A DNA stretch of 64,000 nt from Enhygromyxa salina (GTDB lineage Bacteria; Myxococcota_A; Polyangia; Nannocystales; Nannocystaceae). The position numbers and the translations under genes are program-made. The notes below the pieces were generated by a model, which worked only from the letters and a program-made list of their open reading frames with translations, did not search any database and had not been told where the DNA came from. This document shows positions 42,635 to 51,363 of this stretch, one piece after another. Location of the stretch: assembly GCF_000737335.2 (NCBI RefSeq), contig NZ_JMCC02000048.1, positions 1-64,000 of the forward strand, read 5' to 3'. Position 1 is the stretch's first letter; each line of letters opens with the position of its first letter.

Positions 42635-45613
42635 ATGGCCAAAAAAGCCACCAAGAAGCCCAGCAAGAAGACCAGCAAGGCTGGGGCCAAGAAGAAGGTC
42701 GCCGCCAAGAAGAAGGTCGCCGCCAAGAAGAAGGTCACGGCGAAGAAGAAGCCTGCGGCGAAGAAGAAGCCTGCGGCGAAGAAGAAGCCTGCGGCCAAGA
42801 AGGCTGCGGCGAAGAAGAAGCCTGCGGCCAAGAAGAAGCCTGCGGCCAAGAAGAAGACCACCACCAAGAAGGCGGCGAAGAAGAAGACCACCGCGAAGAA
42901 GAGCGCGGCGGCGTCCAACCGCAAGGCTACGGTCAAGACCGTCCGCGCCGCGCCGGGCAAGTCGGTGGCGATCGGCAAGCAGCTGGTCATCGTAGAGAGT
43001 CCGGCCAAGGCCAAGACGATCAACAAGTACCTTGGCGACGGGTTCGTCGTGCGTGCCTCGGTTGGGCACATTCGCGATCTGCCGAGTCGCGCGCCCAAGG
43101 GCACCAAGCAGCCCGTGCCCGGGGTCGACATCGAGAACGACTTCGCGCCGACCTACGAGATCCTCAGCCAGAAGACCAAGACCGTCGCGGAGCTCAAGCG
43201 CGACGCCAAGGCGGCCGACGTCGTCTGGTTTGCGACGGACCTCGACCGCGAGGGAGAGGCCATCGCCTGGCACCTCGCCGAGGTTCTCGAGATTGATCCC
43301 ACCGTCGCGAAGCGCGTGGTGTTCAACGCGATCACCAAAGACGAGATCAAGCGCGCGTTCGCGAAGCCGCGAGCGATCGACGTCGATCGCGTCAACGCCC
43401 AGCAGGCCCGGCGCATCCTCGATCGCATCGTTGGCTACCAGGCGTCGCCGCTGCTGTGGAAGAAGGTCGCGCGCGGGCTCTCGGCGGGTCGCGTGCAGTC
43501 GGTCGCGGTTCGGCTGGTCGTCGAGCGCGAGCACGAGATCGAGGCCCACGTCCCCGACGAGAACTGGCGCGTCGACGTGCGCTTGGCCAGCGATGTCACG
43601 GCCGCGCCCAAGCTGGCCGAGCAGTGGCGGGAGTTTCTCGCGACCACCGACGAGAAGGGGCGTGGCCCCAACAAGCGGCTGCAGAACAAGTGGATGGCCG
43701 AGCAAGCCTCGATCGCCACCGAGCTGTACGAGATCGGCGGCGAGCGGTTCAAGCTGGGCTGCAAGGCCGATGAGCCCGTGGATCTGTCGGACAAGGTCCA
43801 GCTCGTGGTCGAGGCCGTCGGCCTGCGCGAGGTCCAGATCTCGACGGTCGAGGATCTAGAGGGCAAGGGCCCCGCGTGCTTCATTCGCAGCGTCAGCGGC
43901 AGCGTCGACTTTGGCGCCCGCTACGAGGTCGCTTCAATCGAGACGCGCCAGACCTCGACCAAGGCGTCGCCGCCGTTCATCACCTCGACCCTGCAGATGG
44001 CCGCGGCCAACCAGCTGGGCTTCTCGGCCCAGCGGACCATGCGGCTGGCCCAGGATCTCTACGAAGGTGTGGACCTCGCGGGCGAGGGCCAGGTCGCGCT
44101 GATCACCTACATGCGGACGGACTCCACGCACCTGTCGCCCGAGGCGATCAACAGCGCGCGTGACTACATCGGCTCGGCCTACGGCGAGGCCTACCTGCCC
44201 AAAGAGGCCAAGCAGTACTCCTCGAGCAACAAGGACGCGCAGGAAGCCCACGAGGCGATCCGACCCAACGAGGTCCCGCGCGATCCCGAGACGATCCGCG
44301 CCAAGCTGCATGGCCCGCGCGCCGAGGAGCACTACAAGCTCTACAAGCTGATCTGGAGCCGGTTCGTGGGCTGCCAGATGACCCCCGCGCGCTGGGACTC
44401 GACCTCCGTGTTGCTGCGCCGCAGCGACAAGGACACCGGCGCGGTGCTCAAGGCTTCGGGCCGCGTGCTGGCCTTTGATGGGTTCTATCGCGCGACCGGG
44501 GTCCCAACGGCGAGCGACGAGCAGACCCTGCCCGAGGTCTCCGAGGGCCACGTCTACGCGCCCTTCGAGATCCAGCCCCAGCAAAAATTCACCAGCCCGC
44601 CGCCGCGCTACTCCGAGGCATCGCTGGTCAAGGCGCTCGAGTCGGCTGGGATCGGCCGACCCTCGACCTACGCCTCGATCATTCAGGTCGTGCAGAGCCG
44701 CAACTACGTCGAGCAGCGCGACCGTCGGTTCTACGCGACCGACCTTGGCGAGGTCGTGACCGACAAGCTGATCGAGGCGTTCCCCGATCTGATGGACGTT
44801 GGCTACACGCGCCAGATGGAGAGCGAGCTCGACGAGGTCGAAGAGGCCAAGGTCGACTGGGTCGCGATGCTGCGCCGCTTCTACGGCAGCTTCGCGGCCT
44901 CGCTCGAAGAGGCGCACGAGGGCATGGCCCACGCCAAGGCCGAGATTCAGCCGGCGCTCTACAAGTGCCCCAAGTGCGGCTCGCGGACCTGCTACCGGTT
45001 TGGCCGCAACGGCCGGTTCTTGTCGTGCACCACCTACCCCGAGTGCGACTACGCAGCGCCGATCGATCGCCGCGGCCGCCCGCTGCTGCCCGAGCGCGTT
45101 GACGTTCGCAACCCCGAAGACGGCTCGAGCATGGAGCTCCGCAACGGTCGCTTCGGACCCTTCCTGGCCTCGGAGAACTACCCAGAGAGCACCTTCGTGC
45201 TCAACTTGGACCGCAAGGGCGCGGTCAAGTACCCGGCGGTGCCGCCGTTGTTGATCCCCGTTGAAGAGGGGATTCAGTGCTCGAAGTGCGAGGCGCCGCT
45301 GAACCTGCGTCGGGGCAAGCGCGGCCCGTGGCTGGGCTGCTCGCGGTTCCCCAAGTGCCGCGGCCGGCATGCCTGGAAGGCGATCGACGAGGACAAGCGC
45401 GAGCAGTTCGAGGCCCAGCTGGCCGAACACGAGAAGGGCCACCCGATCCCCGTGATCGCGCGGCACGACGGCACGGTGATCCCCGAAGGCACCCCCGCCG
45501 CGGATCTGCTGCTCAGCGGCGGCGTCGCAGAGCTCGACATCCACCCCGAGGCCACCGCCGAGCTCGGCGAGACCGCCCCGCCCCGCCGTCCCTCTTCAGC
45601 GTTGATGGGATGA
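42635..45613 (+). CDS. topA: DNA topoisomerase I with Lys-rich N-terminal tail
   Basis: 992 aa. Relaxes negatively supercoiled DNA. Residues 1-105 are an unusual extension of AAKKKP/AAKKKV repeats. The TOPRIM domain starts near 115 (KQLVIVESPAKAKTINKYLGDG, catalytic Glu 121; DLDREGEAIAWHL with the DxD-type acidic pair). The active-site Tyr is in LITYMRTDSTHLS, about residue 492. Two C4 zinc fingers near the C-terminus are CPKCGSRTCYRFGRNGRFLSC and CSKCEAPLNLRRGKRGPWLGC with following PEC/PKC. The core matches bacterial type IA enzymes in full; only the tail is out of the ordinary and should strengthen DNA binding. A 9-bp hairpin follows the stop. Confidence 0.96.
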   Translation: MAKKATKKPSKKTSKAGAKKKVAAKKKVAAKKKVTAKKKPAAKKKPAAKKKPAAKKAAAKKKPAAKKKPAAKKKTTTKKAAKKKTTAKKSAAASNRKATVKTVRAAPGKSVAIGKQLVIVESPAKAKTINKYLGDGFVVRASVGHIRDLPSRAPKGTKQPVPGVDIENDFAPTYEILSQKTKTVAELKRDAKAADVVWFATDLDREGEAIAWHLAEVLEIDPTVAKRVVFNAITKDEIKRAFAKPRAIDVDRVNAQQARRILDRIVGYQASPLLWKKVARGLSAGRVQSVAVRLVVEREHEIEAHVPDENWRVDVRLASDVTAAPKLAEQWREFLATTDEKGRGPNKRLQNKWMAEQASIATELYEIGGERFKLGCKADEPVDLSDKVQLVVEAVGLREVQISTVEDLEGKGPACFIRSVSGSVDFGARYEVASIETRQTSTKASPPFITSTLQMAAANQLGFSAQRTMRLAQDLYEGVDLAGEGQVALITYMRTDSTHLSPEAINSARDYIGSAYGEAYLPKEAKQYSSSNKDAQEAHEAIRPNEVPRDPETIRAKLHGPRAEEHYKLYKLIWSRFVGCQMTPARWDSTSVLLRRSDKDTGAVLKASGRVLAFDGFYRATGVPTASDEQTLPEVSEGHVYAPFEIQPQQKFTSPPPRYSEASLVKALESAGIGRPSTYASIIQVVQSRNYVEQRDRRFYATDLGEVVTDKLIEAFPDLMDVGYTRQMESELDEVEEAKVDWVAMLRRFYGSFAASLEEAHEGMAHAKAEIQPALYKCPKCGSRTCYRFGRNGRFLSCTTYPECDYAAPIDRRGRPLLPERVDVRNPEDGSSMELRNGRFGPFLASENYPESTFVLNLDRKGAVKYPAVPPLLIPVEEGIQCSKCEAPLNLRRGKRGPWLGCSRFPKCRGRHAWKAIDEDKREQFEAQLAEHEKGHPIPVIARHDGTVIPEGTPAADLLLSGGVAELDIHPEATAELGETAPPRRPSSALMG

Positions 45614-45616
45614 CGA

Positions 45617-45638
45617 GCGGGACGGCTTGCCGTCCCGC
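45617..45638. terminator. Perfect hairpin between topA and the methylase
   Basis: GCGGGACGG (45617-45625) and CCGTCCCGC (45630-45638) with a CTTG tetraloop. It lies 3 bp after the topA stop and 11 bp from the stop of the convergent gene, so it may serve both. No T-run. Confidence 0.65.
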
Positions 45639-45649
45639 GCTCGCAGCTC

Positions 45650-46585
45650 TCAGCCAACCGCAGCGATAGCCGGACGCGCGGCCCACTCGGGGACTTCTTC
45701 GACCAGCCGCGACTTGGTGAGCTCGAGGTACTCGGTCTCGCGCTCGATCCCCGTGTACGACAACCCCAGTCGCGCCGCGGCCACGCCGGTGGTCCCGCTG
45801 CCGTTGAAGGGGTCGAGCACGCGGCCGCCCGCGGGGCAGCTGGCGACGAGCACACGATCGAGCAGCGTCAGGGGCTTTTGGGTCGGGTGCCGGCCATGGC
45901 TCTTCTCCGACTTGCCGGGCGCGGTGAACCGCCAGACGTTCTTCATCTGCTTGTCGCCGTTGCGCGACTTCATCTCGGCGTAGTTGTAGTGGTGCTTGCT
46001 CTTGGGCCCACGCGCGGCCCACAGCACCAGCTCGGTGCTGTGCGTGAAGTAGCGGCACGAGAGGTTTGGCGGCGGGTTGGGCTTCTCCCAGACCACGTCG
46101 TTGAGCAGCTTGAAGCCGAGCTCTTGCATGGCGAAGCCGACCGAGTAGATCACGTGCGAGGTGCCGGACACCCAGATCGTGCCGTCCTTGGTCAGCAGCC
46201 GCTGGCAGGCCTCGAGCCAGGTGCGGTTGAAGGTGTGGTTGTCTTGCGCGCCCATGCTCGCGTCCCACTTGCCCTTGTTCACGGCCACGCGCTTGCCCGC
46301 CTGGCAGGTGCTGCCACCGTTGCTCAAGAAGTAGGGCGGATCGGCGAAGATCACGTCGACGCTCTGCTCGGGCAGCTCGGCCAGCAGCTCGAGGCTGTCA
46401 CCCTGTAGCAGCTGCGCGCGGCCATCGTGCGAGCGCCACCACTCGCTGCCATGCACGGGCGGCGGGGCGGTCGCTTCGCGCGGCGGCGGGGCGCTGCGGA
46501 CCCGCGTGGGCGGGCTCGCCGGCAGGCTCGCGCGCTTGGCTGCGCTGGTCTTCTTGCGTTTGGTCGAGCTCTTTACTTCGGCCAC
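45650..46585 (-). CDS. DNA (adenine-N6) methyltransferase, beta-class order
   Basis: 311 aa from GTG 46585. A basic, Ser/Pro-rich N-terminus (1-48) is followed by the catalytic motif IV DPPY (FADPPYFLSNGG, about 81) and then, near the C-terminus, the SAM-binding motif I LDPFNGSGTTG. Motif IV before motif I gives the beta-class order. The central segment (WEKPNPPPNLSCRYFTHSTELVLWAARG and HPTQKPLTLLDR) is well conserved in this group. No restriction endonuclease gene is next to it, so it looks like an orphan or regulatory methylase; its recognition site cannot be deduced. Convergent with topA. Confidence 0.92.
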   Translation of the reverse strand: MAEVKSSTKRKKTSAAKRASLPASPPTRVRSAPPPREATAPPPVHGSEWWRSHDGRAQLLQGDSLELLAELPEQSVDVIFADPPYFLSNGGSTCQAGKRVAVNKGKWDASMGAQDNHTFNRTWLEACQRLLTKDGTIWVSGTSHVIYSVGFAMQELGFKLLNDVVWEKPNPPPNLSCRYFTHSTELVLWAARGPKSKHHYNYAEMKSRNGDKQMKNVWRFTAPGKSEKSHGRHPTQKPLTLLDRVLVASCPAGGRVLDPFNGSGTTGVAAARLGLSYTGIERETEYLELTKSRLVEEVPEWAARPAIAAVG

Positions 46586-46727
46586 GGCGCCGATGCTGCA
46601 GGCCCGATCCAGATTGTCCGAGTTTTAGGCGCATCCGCCCGGACCGGCCGCGAGTGTGGAATTGTTGCATCTGCCACAGCGGCCCTGGTCCTGAGCAACC
46701 GTTCACCGGGACCGCTCAGCGCGGTGG

Positions 46728-47420
46728 TCACAAGCTCTGTTCGAAGAACGCGAGGATCTTCGCCCAGCCGTCCTCGGCGACCTGCGGATCCCAGCGAATT
46801 TGGAACAGCGGCCAGCTCGCGGCGTTCGCAATTGGGTGGTGGCCGTCGGTCAAGAACGAGTGACCGGCGGTGGGGAACACGTGGATCTGTGGCTCATGGC
46901 CCAGCGCGCTCATCCGCTCGCGCAGGCGATCGGCGTTGCGGCGAAACACCCGGTCGCGGCCGCCATAGCAGCCGATGATCGGCGGGCTCCCGCGCAGCAC
47001 CTGCGCGGGCGGGAGGTCGCCATAGTTGGTCGAGACCGCGGCAAATTGCCGCCCGACCGCGAGCGCGAGCCCTCCGCCGATACAAAAGCCGATCACGCCC
47101 ACGCGCGCTTCGTCGAGCTTGGCGTGCTCGATCAGCCACCGCTGCGCCTGCAGGATGCGCTCGGCGATCGGGCCTTCGCCCGACGAGATCGTTGCCAGCG
47201 AGCGGCGGATGCAGCCCAGCTTGGACCCATCGTGAAACAGGTCGGGTCCGACGGCGGCGTAGCCAGCTGCGGCGAAGCGATCGATCACGCGATCGATCTC
47301 GGGCTGGCGGCCAAAGATCTCGTGGATCACGACCACCCCCCGCGTGGCGCTCTCGGGCAGCGCTGCGTAGCCGGGCATGCTAGGCCCCGTCCCGGAGATC
47401 TCGACGTCGACGCCAGACAT
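46728..47420 (-). CDS. Dienelactone hydrolase family protein
   Basis: 230 aa alpha/beta hydrolase. The nucleophile is Cys in GFCIGGGLA (about 112), typical of dienelactone hydrolases, with the acid in CYGGRDRVF and the His in PTAGHSFLTDG. IHEIFG near residue 33 carries the conserved Glu of the family. No signal peptide. Dienelactone hydrolase acts in aromatic degradation, but many bacterial homologues hydrolyse other lactones or esters and no pathway genes are nearby. TAGCAT (47429-47434) ends 8 nt before the ATG. Confidence 0.92.
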   Translation of the reverse strand: MSGVDVEISGTGPSMPGYAALPESATRGVVVIHEIFGRQPEIDRVIDRFAAAGYAAVGPDLFHDGSKLGCIRRSLATISSGEGPIAERILQAQRWLIEHAKLDEARVGVIGFCIGGGLALAVGRQFAAVSTNYGDLPPAQVLRGSPPIIGCYGGRDRVFRRNADRLRERMSALGHEPQIHVFPTAGHSFLTDGHHPIANAASWPLFQIRWDPQVAEDGWAKILAFFEQSL

Positions 47421-47459
47421 GGACCACGATGCTAGATCGTTCGGCCTTCGGCGATCGAA

Positions 47460-48401
47460 TTATCCAACCCGAAGCGCGAGCACGAACTGCTCCCACTCGC
47501 TGCGGAACGCGCTCATGTCGGGCCCAACCATGGCGACCAGGGTGTCGTATCCATGCGGATCGCGCTGAACCCCCGCGCGAAATTCTTGATAGTAGCGGCG
47601 CAGCAACCCGCGCTCTTGCAGCCAGTAACAGAGGTACCGGGCCTGCGCGTAGTTGCTGCCCGGGTCAGCGGTGTAGAAGCCACCGCCGCTCTCGCACATG
47701 TCCTGAAACGAGGGGACCTGCTTGGCCCGCAGCGCCGCTTGCAGCCCCGGGAGCCGCCAGTTGGTCAGGCCCATGATCTCACCGTCGATCTCCGCCGACT
47801 GCTCGTAGAGCGAGGCCAGACCCTCGTCGAACCACGACGGGCAGTCTGGGAAGTTGGTGGCCATGTAGGGGTGGACGATCTCGTGGACGAGGGTGCCGCC
47901 GCCGGTGCCAATGTTCATGACCAGCGCTCGGTCGCTTGGCGAGTAGTAGCCGTAGGGTGTGTCGGGCGGATCCCCGAACAGCTCGCGGGCGTGTTGGTCG
48001 TAGCTCTCGCCGGTCTCGAACAAGTAGATCGTGATGATCTCGCCGGGCGGGCGCTCGAAGTAGGCGGCCTGCAGCTGCGTGACCGCCCAGCGGATCGTGG
48101 TCATCGCGTGGCCCCTGACCTGCAGGCGGGTGCCGTCGCCAACGACCGCGAACGGGGGCTCGGCGACGACGGTCCAGCCGCGGGGGTCAAAGCGCGCGCG
48201 CAGGTGCTCGATGTGAGCGGCGAGGGCCGGGTCGAGCCCGTCTGGGTCCTTGGGCGGCGGGCTGGGTGACGCGGCCTCGCTCGGCTTTGGGCTTGAATGC
48301 TGTTCTTTGGCGGGTGCGGGCGTCTGCTGGTGGCGGCCACACGCGGCGCCCACCGGTAGGCCGACCAACACCAACATGAATTGACGACGACTCGCAGGCA
48401 T
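47460..48401 (-). CDS. Lipoprotein with gluzincin-like peptidase motif
   Basis: 313 aa. Signal peptide MPASRRQFMLVLVGLPVGAAC with lipobox GAAC and a twin-Arg-like RRQF start, followed by a Pro/Ser-rich linker to about residue 55. The peptidase-like domain has TLVHEIVHPYMATNFPDCPSWFDEGLASLYE: HEIVH as zinc site and the third ligand Glu in DEGLAS about 17-20 residues on, the layout of the DUF1570/peptidase MA group. It shares this layout with the protein at 13611 but little else. Predicted secreted and surface-attached. Confidence 0.85.
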   Translation of the reverse strand: MPASRRQFMLVLVGLPVGAACGRHQQTPAPAKEQHSSPKPSEAASPSPPPKDPDGLDPALAAHIEHLRARFDPRGWTVVAEPPFAVVGDGTRLQVRGHAMTTIRWAVTQLQAAYFERPPGEIITIYLFETGESYDQHARELFGDPPDTPYGYYSPSDRALVMNIGTGGGTLVHEIVHPYMATNFPDCPSWFDEGLASLYEQSAEIDGEIMGLTNWRLPGLQAALRAKQVPSFQDMCESGGGFYTADPGSNYAQARYLCYWLQERGLLRRYYQEFRAGVQRDPHGYDTLVAMVGPDMSAFRSEWEQFVLALRVG

Positions 48402-48511
48402 TCGACCGAAGCAACGACCGTCGCGCCGGGATGATTCGAGTCGCGCTACACTCGGCCGCGGCGACGCAGACTGGCTGCGCTGCTGTGCTCTGCGATCGAT
48501 GGAGGAACCTG

Positions 48512-48934
48512 ATGAGCTTCGAAGCGCCCGACTTTCGTGCGGAGATCCGCCGCTTCGTGCACGGCTACGTCGGCGCGCACCAAGACGCGATCCTTCGGGC
48601 TGGCGATGTGTTCGATTTCTACGCGCGCCTGATGATCGACACCCGCGTGTCCGGCAACGCCCGGGTCCACGTGGCCTGCGTGCTCGCCTACTTCGTGGTC
48701 CCCGACGACGTCTTGCCCGAGGCCGAGCTTGGTCCCTACGGTCTGCTCGATGATCTGTACCTCGCCGCCCACGTGTACAAGATCTTGCGTCGCGAGCTGC
48801 CTCGCAACGTGCTCAGCGAAGCGTGGGGTGAAGACGACGCCCTCGAGCAAGTGATGGACGTCGTCTACGCCGAGAGCCGCGCCGCGCTCGGCAAGCTCCG
48901 AAAAGATGTCCTGCGGGTCGCCGGGCTGGCTTAG
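48512..48934 (+). CDS. DUF1232 (YkvA-like) domain protein
   Basis: 140 aa from ATG 48512, chosen because GGAGG (48501-48505) lies 6 nt upstream; the frame is open to 48431. The central region RVSGNARVHVACVLAYFVVPDDVLPEAELGPYGLLDDLYLAAHV matches the DUF1232 pattern (hydrophobic helix, P-x-D-x-(L/I)P, then GxxDD). Members are small proteins of unknown function, sometimes membrane-associated. It is followed after 106 bp by the vWA gene on the same strand. Confidence 0.85.
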   Translation: MSFEAPDFRAEIRRFVHGYVGAHQDAILRAGDVFDFYARLMIDTRVSGNARVHVACVLAYFVVPDDVLPEAELGPYGLLDDLYLAAHVYKILRRELPRNVLSEAWGEDDALEQVMDVVYAESRAALGKLRKDVLRVAGLA

Positions 48935-49040
48935 CCGGCTACGGCCTCACCAGGAATGTGGCTCTGAGTGGAGTTGGTGGGCTTTGGCTGCCAGCGACTC
49001 GTTCGGAACCTTCGCCGGATCATCGCGTCGTGTGCCCGCG

Positions 49041-51245
49041 ATGGCTGATCCCAACCTCGATTCCTCCGAAGTTCTGTCGACCCCGTCACAGCCCAAGTGG
49101 CGTCGCCCCACGCTGTTCATATCTGGTCTGTCACTGCTCGCGCTCGGGGTCTATCTCAACGCTCCCCGGCTCCACACCGCGGACGAACCGTCCGCGTCAA
49201 GCCGAGCCGAGGTCGAGCTGCCGCCCGAAGAAGAAGTAGAAGAGGAAGCGGACGAGTATGCGAGCGCTGACGGTGTTCGCCACAAGGGTGAAGAGGGCAA
49301 GATGGGCAAGCCAACCTCGAAGTCGGGGTCTGGCATGTACGCGATGAAGGGGCCCAACGACGTGTTGCCGCAGATGGCCCGCGAGTTTGATCCGAACATG
49401 GCCGCACGCAACGCGGGGATCATGGGGGTCATGGAGCAGCAATCTGGGCAGTTCCTGGCGTCCCCCCACGGTGGGGCGCTCGCGGTTGGAAGTGACGACG
49501 CCGACGTCTGGGGCGGCCTGGTCGGCACCGAGGTCGGCGATATGTACGGCGTGGGTGGGCTGGGTCTGGTGGGATCAGGGCAGGGCGGCGGCGGTGGAGT
49601 CGGCCTTGGGCAAGGTCTTGGTCGTGGCGAGCGGGCCAGCGAGCGGGAGCGCTACGGTCAGTTGCCGCCCAACACGTACATTGCGACGAAGCGCGACGCC
49701 AAGTCGACCTTCTCGATCGACGTTGACACGGCGAGCTACGCCAACACCCGCAGGTACCTGCTCGAGAGCGGCCAGCTGCCGCCACCCAACGCTGTGCGCA
49801 CCGAGGAGCTGGTCAACTACTTCGACTACGACTACGCGATGCCCTCGGGTGACGGCGCGCCGTTCTCGGTCACGACCGAGGTTGGCCCAAGCCCATGGAG
49901 CGCCGAGCACCGGCTGGTCCACGTGGGTATCCAAGGCTACGTGCCCGCCGTCGAGCAGGTTCCCCCGCGCAACTTGGTGTTTCTGATCGACGTCTCGGGC
50001 TCGATGCAGAACGCCGACAAGCTCCCGCTGATCAAGCATGGGCTCGCCTCGCTAGCCGCCGAGCTTGGCGCCGAGGATCGGGTCTCGATCGTCGTGTACG
50101 CGGGCGCGGCCGGGGCGGTGCTGCCTCCCACCTCTGGCGCCAAGAGCACCACGATCCTCGCCGCGCTCGATCGGCTCACCAGCGGCGGCGGAACCAACGG
50201 CGCCGAGGGCATCGAGCTGGCCTATGAGCTGGCCGAGCGCTCGTTCATCAAAGGTGGGATCAACCGGGTGATCCTGGCCAGCGACGGGGACTTCAACGTT
50301 GGGCTCAGCGATCACGACGCGCTGGTGCGCCTGGTCGAGCGCAAGCGCGAGTCCGGCGTGTTCTTGTCGGTGCTCGGCGTTGGCACCGGCAACCTCAACG
50401 ATCACATGATGGAGCAGATCGCCGACAAGGGGAACGGCAACTACGCGTACATCGACGGGATGGCCGAGGCCCGCAAGGTGTTGGTCGACGAGTCGGGTGC
50501 GCTGCTGCAGACGATCGCCAAGGACGTGAAGATCCAGGTCGAGTTCGACCCCGAGCAGGTCGCCGAGCATCGCCTGGTTGGCTACGAAAACCGGGTCCTC
50601 GCGCATCGCGACTTCGACGACGACAGCAAGGACGCTGGCGAGATCGGGGCCGGACACACGGTCACCGCGATCTACGAGGTCCTGCCAACGCCAAACCACG
50701 ACGCGGGGCCGCTGATGACCCTCAACCTCCGCTACAAGCAGCCTGACGCGGATCAGAGCCACAAGCTCACGACCACCGTCAGCGACAGCGGGCGGCGGAT
50801 GGCCCAGACCTCGACGGACTATCGGTTCGCGGCCGCGGTCGCGGGCTTCGCCGAGGCGCTGCGCGGGACCCAGAGCGACGTCCGCTACGCGGAGATCCTC
50901 GAGCTCGCGCAGGGCTCACTGGGCGCCGACACCCGCTGCTACCGGCATCAGTTCCTCGACATGGTCTGGCAGGCCGGGACGCTCGCGGGTGAAGAGATCC
51001 CCAAGCCGGACAGCGCATGTGAGCCGGGGGTCGAGGCGCCCAAGCGCGTGGCCACCTGGGTCGACGAGCTGCAGGTGCAGGCGCGCGGCGGGGTCTGGGT
51101 CGATCACGAGGTCGAGCCGAGCCGCGATGCCAGCGACGCCGCGTGGATGAGCTTCATGCTCGAGGTCCTGCGTCTGCTCCCGCCGCTGCTGGCCCTGCCG
51201 CTGTTCGTGATGGCGCTACGTCGGCCCCGCCGCAAGCGGCAATGA
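49041..51245 (+). CDS. YfbK-like von Willebrand factor A protein
   Basis: 734 aa from ATG 49041; the frame opens at 48906, inside the previous gene. A membrane anchor (LFISGLSLLALGVYLNA, about residues 25-42) is followed by an acidic region and a Gly-rich spacer. A conserved pre-vWA domain (PPNTYIATKRDAKSTFSIDVDTASYANTRRYL) leads into the vWA domain with an intact MIDAS, FLIDVSGSMQ, and TNGAEGI. A C-terminal DUF3520-like domain and a final hydrophobic segment (LLPPLLALPLFVMAL, near 715-730) with a basic tail complete it. The order is that of YfbK proteins, function unknown. It is the second vWA protein in this window. A dispersed repeat begins at its stop codon. Confidence 0.92.
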   Translation: MADPNLDSSEVLSTPSQPKWRRPTLFISGLSLLALGVYLNAPRLHTADEPSASSRAEVELPPEEEVEEEADEYASADGVRHKGEEGKMGKPTSKSGSGMYAMKGPNDVLPQMAREFDPNMAARNAGIMGVMEQQSGQFLASPHGGALAVGSDDADVWGGLVGTEVGDMYGVGGLGLVGSGQGGGGGVGLGQGLGRGERASERERYGQLPPNTYIATKRDAKSTFSIDVDTASYANTRRYLLESGQLPPPNAVRTEELVNYFDYDYAMPSGDGAPFSVTTEVGPSPWSAEHRLVHVGIQGYVPAVEQVPPRNLVFLIDVSGSMQNADKLPLIKHGLASLAAELGAEDRVSIVVYAGAAGAVLPPTSGAKSTTILAALDRLTSGGGTNGAEGIELAYELAERSFIKGGINRVILASDGDFNVGLSDHDALVRLVERKRESGVFLSVLGVGTGNLNDHMMEQIADKGNGNYAYIDGMAEARKVLVDESGALLQTIAKDVKIQVEFDPEQVAEHRLVGYENRVLAHRDFDDDSKDAGEIGAGHTVTAIYEVLPTPNHDAGPLMTLNLRYKQPDADQSHKLTTTVSDSGRRMAQTSTDYRFAAAVAGFAEALRGTQSDVRYAEILELAQGSLGADTRCYRHQFLDMVWQAGTLAGEEIPKPDSACEPGVEAPKRVATWVDELQVQARGGVWVDHEVEPSRDASDAAWMSFMLEVLRLLPPLLALPLFVMALRRPRRKRQ

Positions 51246-51363
51246 CCCTCGCTTCGCTCGCTCCCAACGGGCCGTTTGGTCGCAGGGGTATGTGTGGCCC
51301 CCTGGAAGCCCTGGAAGGGGGCTCTCGTCTGGGCGCTGAGGGCCATCGGCGGGCGCTCCATTT
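51243..51363 (+). repeat. Dispersed intergenic element (copy 4)
   Basis: Starts at the stop codon of the vWA gene in the sense of that gene. Shares CTCGCTTCGCTCGCTCCC, ATGTGTGGCCCCCT, the GGAAGGGGGCTCT hairpin half, CTGGGCGCTGA and GGGCGCTCCAT with the copies at 42027-42314. It has a short internal CCCTGGAAG duplication. Confidence 0.88.

Noticed and set aside
43934..45544. 536-aa frame opposite topA, and similar long frames opposite other genes
   Set aside because: Shadow frames caused by high GC and strong codon bias; Arg/Ala/Leu-rich composition without domains.
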